A stretch of DNA of 9,128 nucleotides from Vulcanimicrobiota bacterium (GTDB lineage Bacteria; Vulcanimicrobiota; Vulcanimicrobiia; Vulcanimicrobiales; Vulcanimicrobiaceae): positions 1 to 9,128 of the forward strand of contig JAFARW010000024.1 in assembly GCA_019245275.1 (NCBI GenBank), given 5' to 3'. This document shows, piece after piece, positions 6,856-9,128 of this stretch. Positions within the stretch are counted from its first letter, which is position 1; each line of letters opens with the position of its first letter. The notes under the pieces are model-generated. The model saw only the letters and a list, made by a program, of their open reading frames with translations, searched no databases and was not told the DNA's origin. A program made the translations under genes and the position numbers.

Positions 6856-7928
6856 AGGCCATGATCGTTACCGGCGCTTCGAGCGGGATCGGCCACGCTG
6901 TCGCGCTCGCGGCTGCTAAAGCCGGGTACGCGATCGTCGCGGTCGGACGGCAAGCCGCACTGTTGGAAAAACTCTCGCAGCAGATTCACGCCTCGGGCGG
7001 CCTTTGCGCGACTCTCTCGATCGACTTGCGCTCGCCTAATGCCGCTACAGCGGTTGTTTCCACCGCGATTCAGCGTTACGAGCGCATCGATGCGATCGTG
7101 CACGCCGCGGGAACCGCGGCCGCCGGAACGCTGCTCACTCAAACCGATATGCAACTCTCCGAACAGTGGGAGATCCATGTGCTCGCGCCGTTGCGCCTGA
7201 CGCGCGAAGCCTTACCGGCATTGCGCGCGTCCCGCGGCCACGTCTTTCTTTTCGGCTCGGGCGTTGCCGCGGTTCCGACGCCGGGTTTGGGCGCCTATCC
7301 GGCAGCGAAGGCGGGCGTGCGCGCTGTCGCAACGCAACTGCGACGCGAGTTGCGCGCAGATAAAATCGACGTAACTTACGTTGACCCCGGAGCGGTCGAT
7401 ACGCCGTTGATGGAGCGTGCCAACTTGCGCGGTCCCGCCAAGAAGCTGCGCATCACTCCGGAGCGCGTCGCGGAGCGCATCGTTCGCGCGCTGCGCTACC
7501 GTCCGTCGCGCCTGAAGGTTGTTCCGTGGCAGAGCGCCGCGGTTTCGGTTGGAGAGATGCTGCCGGCGGTTGCCGACCGCGTGCTCAGCCGGATGCCGCA
7601 CATCGTCGGTACGATGCCGCTACCGGCCACTGAAGCGCCCAACGAAGAAGTCGTTGTAGAGAAACCGCCGGCGAGAACGCTCGACGACGCGTTGGCGCCG
7701 CTGAAAAGACGGCTTGAGCGCGTGCGACTGTCACGCGATTTTGTTGCGTCGCTGCTTATTCCCGGCGCAACGTTGCATTTGACCGAAGTGGCGATGCGCT
7801 GGGCCGGTATGCCGAACAAGAACGAGCGTGCGGCAACGAGGGAAGTGCTCGAGGCTTTGACGGCGGCCGGCTACCTCGAACGGATCGACAACGAAAGGTG
7901 GATTGTCCGCAAGAGCGAGGGCGCGTAA
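6852..7928 (+). CDS. Short-chain dehydrogenase/reductase with C-terminal winged-helix-like extension
   Basis: Residues 1 to about 250 form a classical SDR: the cofactor loop TGASSGIG (7-14), DL at 58-59, HAAG at 84-87 in place of NNAG, Ser136 in LFGSG, and Y149/K153 in YPAAK, then DPGAVDTPL. The Asn of the usual SDR tetrad appears to be His109 (WEIHVLAP). Only Arg occurs at the end of the second strand (VGRQ, R33), which favours NADP(H). The protein is 358 residues, about 100 longer than a basic SDR. A proline/acidic linker (about 255-275) leads to a helical tail containing LTEVAMRWAGMP, REVLEALTAAGYLERID and a strand pair ending ERWIVRK, a pattern typical of winged helix folds. The substrate is unknown. 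It overlaps the glycoside hydrolase stop (ATGA) and has GAGG at 6838-6841 as a ribosome-binding site, so the two are probably co-expressed. Confidence 0.88.
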   Translation: MKAMIVTGASSGIGHAVALAAAKAGYAIVAVGRQAALLEKLSQQIHASGGLCATLSIDLRSPNAATAVVSTAIQRYERIDAIVHAAGTAAAGTLLTQTDMQLSEQWEIHVLAPLRLTREALPALRASRGHVFLFGSGVAAVPTPGLGAYPAAKAGVRAVATQLRRELRADKIDVTYVDPGAVDTPLMERANLRGPAKKLRITPERVAERIVRALRYRPSRLKVVPWQSAAVSVGEMLPAVADRVLSRMPHIVGTMPLPATEAPNEEVVVEKPPARTLDDALAPLKRRLERVRLSRDFVASLLIPGATLHLTEVAMRWAGMPNKNERAATREVLEALTAAGYLERIDNERWIVRKSEGA

Positions 7929-7934
7929 CCGGTA

Positions 7935-9128
7935 TTACGGCTCACAGAAGCCGGCGCGCAAACTTGCCGGCAGATCCGCGCGCGAATCGTGCGTTGCCGC
8001 GTGCGGATTTCCGAGCGGCGGTGGGCCGTCGCCATAAGTTGTCCATTCATGGACGAACGTTTGAAAGCACGTAACCATCTTCTCAGTATCGCGGCGCTGC
8101 TGTTCAAGCGCGTTTAGAACGCTCGGCTGAGCATTCGGAAGGTGTTGGTAGGCCGCTTGCAGGTCGGATAGCCGCCCTTCGTACCCGAATAGCGAGAGAA
8201 GAATCTGTGAAGAGTTGAGTTTAATGTCGCGAGGGTTGGAGTCCTTAGTCACCGCTAACAAAAGCTGGTACGCGTGCTTGATGATATACGGAAGCATGGC
8301 CTTGTGAATCTCTGCACCTAAATACCAACCTGCGGATTGTACGTCGATGCCGCCATGGGCGTGGAGAAACTTATCCACGCGCTCTCTTAACGCGGCGGCA
8401 GTTCCAGGATCGAGACCATTTGACGCAGCGATGTACTGCACCGGATCTTCAAACAAGAAGCCGGCACTTGCCGTCCTCGGATCGGCAGCCGCCAATGCAG
8501 CGGCGATCGCTCGGCTGTCTGAATTGGCCGAAGCATCAGCGGTTTGCGGTAACGCGAAGCTGGTAGCTGCGTTTTGCAACGGCGGCAACCACGATTCGTA
8601 GGGCTTCGTGACCATGTCAGTCGCGCTCAAAGGACGATTCTCATAATGCCACTCGGCAAGGTGCAGCTCTTCTGCATCTCGCACGAGCGGCGGACCCGGC
8701 TTTTCGCGCCGAAGAAGCGCGAGCAAGATCGAGTAGCGCAGTGCCGCGAGCCGCATCGCATTAACTTCGTGCGCGGCGCGCCGTTGCGGCAAGGCGTCAA
8801 CTTGCTGCCTCAAAGCTTCTATCGTTTGCCCAAACTCTGCTTGCAACTCGGGCGTAAGGTGTGTCCGCTGAGCGAAGTACGGCACGCGCCAGTCGGATTG
8901 CCATAGCGTTTTCGGTGCGGGCGGATCAAGCGGGAAACGAGCGTCAAAATCTTTGTCGAGACGCGCGAAGGAAAGAAACGGCGCGCAAGCGTGTCGATCG
9001 CCGAAGGTTAGTTCCCCGTAGCTCGCGCAGAAACGCGATGGCCGCTGGGTGACCGGCTCCCAAGCGGCTGCAGCTGCATACGCAGCCGGATACCAAGTCG
9101 CATCGTAGAGCTCTTCACGCGCTCCGAA
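7935..9128 (-). CDS. Protein of unrecognised family, N-terminus beyond the window edge
   Basis: The TAA stop is at 7937-7935. Reading leftward from 9128, the frame has no stop over 397 codons, so the gene is 5' truncated. A GTG codon at 8885 could pass for a start, but the codons before it translate to protein-like sequence (EELYDATWYPAAY, then RFCASYGELTFGDRHACAPF and LWQSDW), so it is most likely an internal valine. I do not recognise the family. Visible traits are an alanine-rich patch near the truncated end, a helical region with many Leu/Ala/Gln/Arg (TPELQAEFGQTIEALRQQ onward), an aromatic middle (LAEWHYENRPL, KPYESWLPPL), a C-terminal half rich in helices, and four cysteines. No membrane helix is evident; a signal peptide could lie outside the window. 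It converges on the dehydrogenase with a 6-bp gap and shows no functional tie to it. Confidence 0.75.
   Translation of the reverse strand, partial: FGAREELYDATWYPAAYAAAAAWEPVTQRPSRFCASYGELTFGDRHACAPFLSFARLDKDFDARFPLDPPAPKTLWQSDWRVPYFAQRTHLTPELQAEFGQTIEALRQQVDALPQRRAAHEVNAMRLAALRYSILLALLRREKPGPPLVRDAEELHLAEWHYENRPLSATDMVTKPYESWLPPLQNAATSFALPQTADASANSDSRAIAAALAAADPRTASAGFLFEDPVQYIAASNGLDPGTAAALRERVDKFLHAHGGIDVQSAGWYLGAEIHKAMLPYIIKHAYQLLLAVTKDSNPRDIKLNSSQILLSLFGYEGRLSDLQAAYQHLPNAQPSVLNALEQQRRDTEKMVTCFQTFVHEWTTYGDGPPPLGNPHAATHDSRADLPASLRAGFCEP

Noticed and set aside
7925..7938. Possible hairpin GTAA...TTAC at the dehydrogenase/unknown gene junction
   Set aside because: The stem would be 4 bp with no U-tract, too short to call a terminator.
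8503..8510. GCGATCGC palindrome (also at 5187-5194), resembling the HIP1 element of cyanobacteria
   Set aside because: Only two copies were noticed, both inside coding sequence of a GC-rich window in which CGATCG-type words are generally common; not enough to call a repeat family.

Overview
The window is almost wall-to-wall coding DNA from a GC-rich bacterium; no RNA gene, insertion sequence, CRISPR array or phage gene is visible. Genes overlap or nearly touch, and GTG and TTG starts are common. No gene fixes the phylum. The general look would suit an environmental, heterotrophic, little-studied lineage, but that is only an impression.

Left block, + strand, about 1-5129: five tightly packed genes. 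They are the end of an enoyl-CoA hydratase, a biotin-dependent acyl-CoA carboxylase alpha subunit (most likely methylcrotonyl-CoA carboxylase), a small alpha/beta-hydrolase (lipase-like), hydroxymethylglutaryl-CoA lyase, and a GT4 glycosyltransferase. Hydratase, carboxylase alpha and HMG-CoA lyase follow the liuC-liuD-liuE order of leucine/isovalerate catabolism: methylcrotonyl-CoA to methylglutaconyl-CoA to HMG-CoA to acetoacetate plus acetyl-CoA. The carboxylase beta subunit and isovaleryl-CoA dehydrogenase would be expected upstream, outside the window. The hydrolase between liuD and liuE and the glycosyltransferase fused to the end of the run are additions to that pathway.

Middle: purE (purine biosynthesis) lies on the - strand. 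It converges on the glycosyltransferase so closely that one palindromic CTAG supplies both stop codons. A 77-bp spacer with a short inverted repeat separates purE from a divergent + strand pair: a clan-A (GH5-like) glycoside hydrolase without a signal peptide and, overlapping it by ATGA, a short-chain dehydrogenase whose C-terminus looks like an added winged helix.

Right end: a - strand gene of unrecognised family converges on the dehydrogenase with a 6-bp gap. Its reading frame stays open to the last base of the window, so its N-terminus is missing; the apparent start inside it, near 8885, is most likely an internal valine codon. No complete new multi-gene system can be demonstrated here. 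The most unusual items are the hydrolase inside the leucine operon, the dehydrogenase with its C-terminal extension, and the unrecognised right-hand protein.
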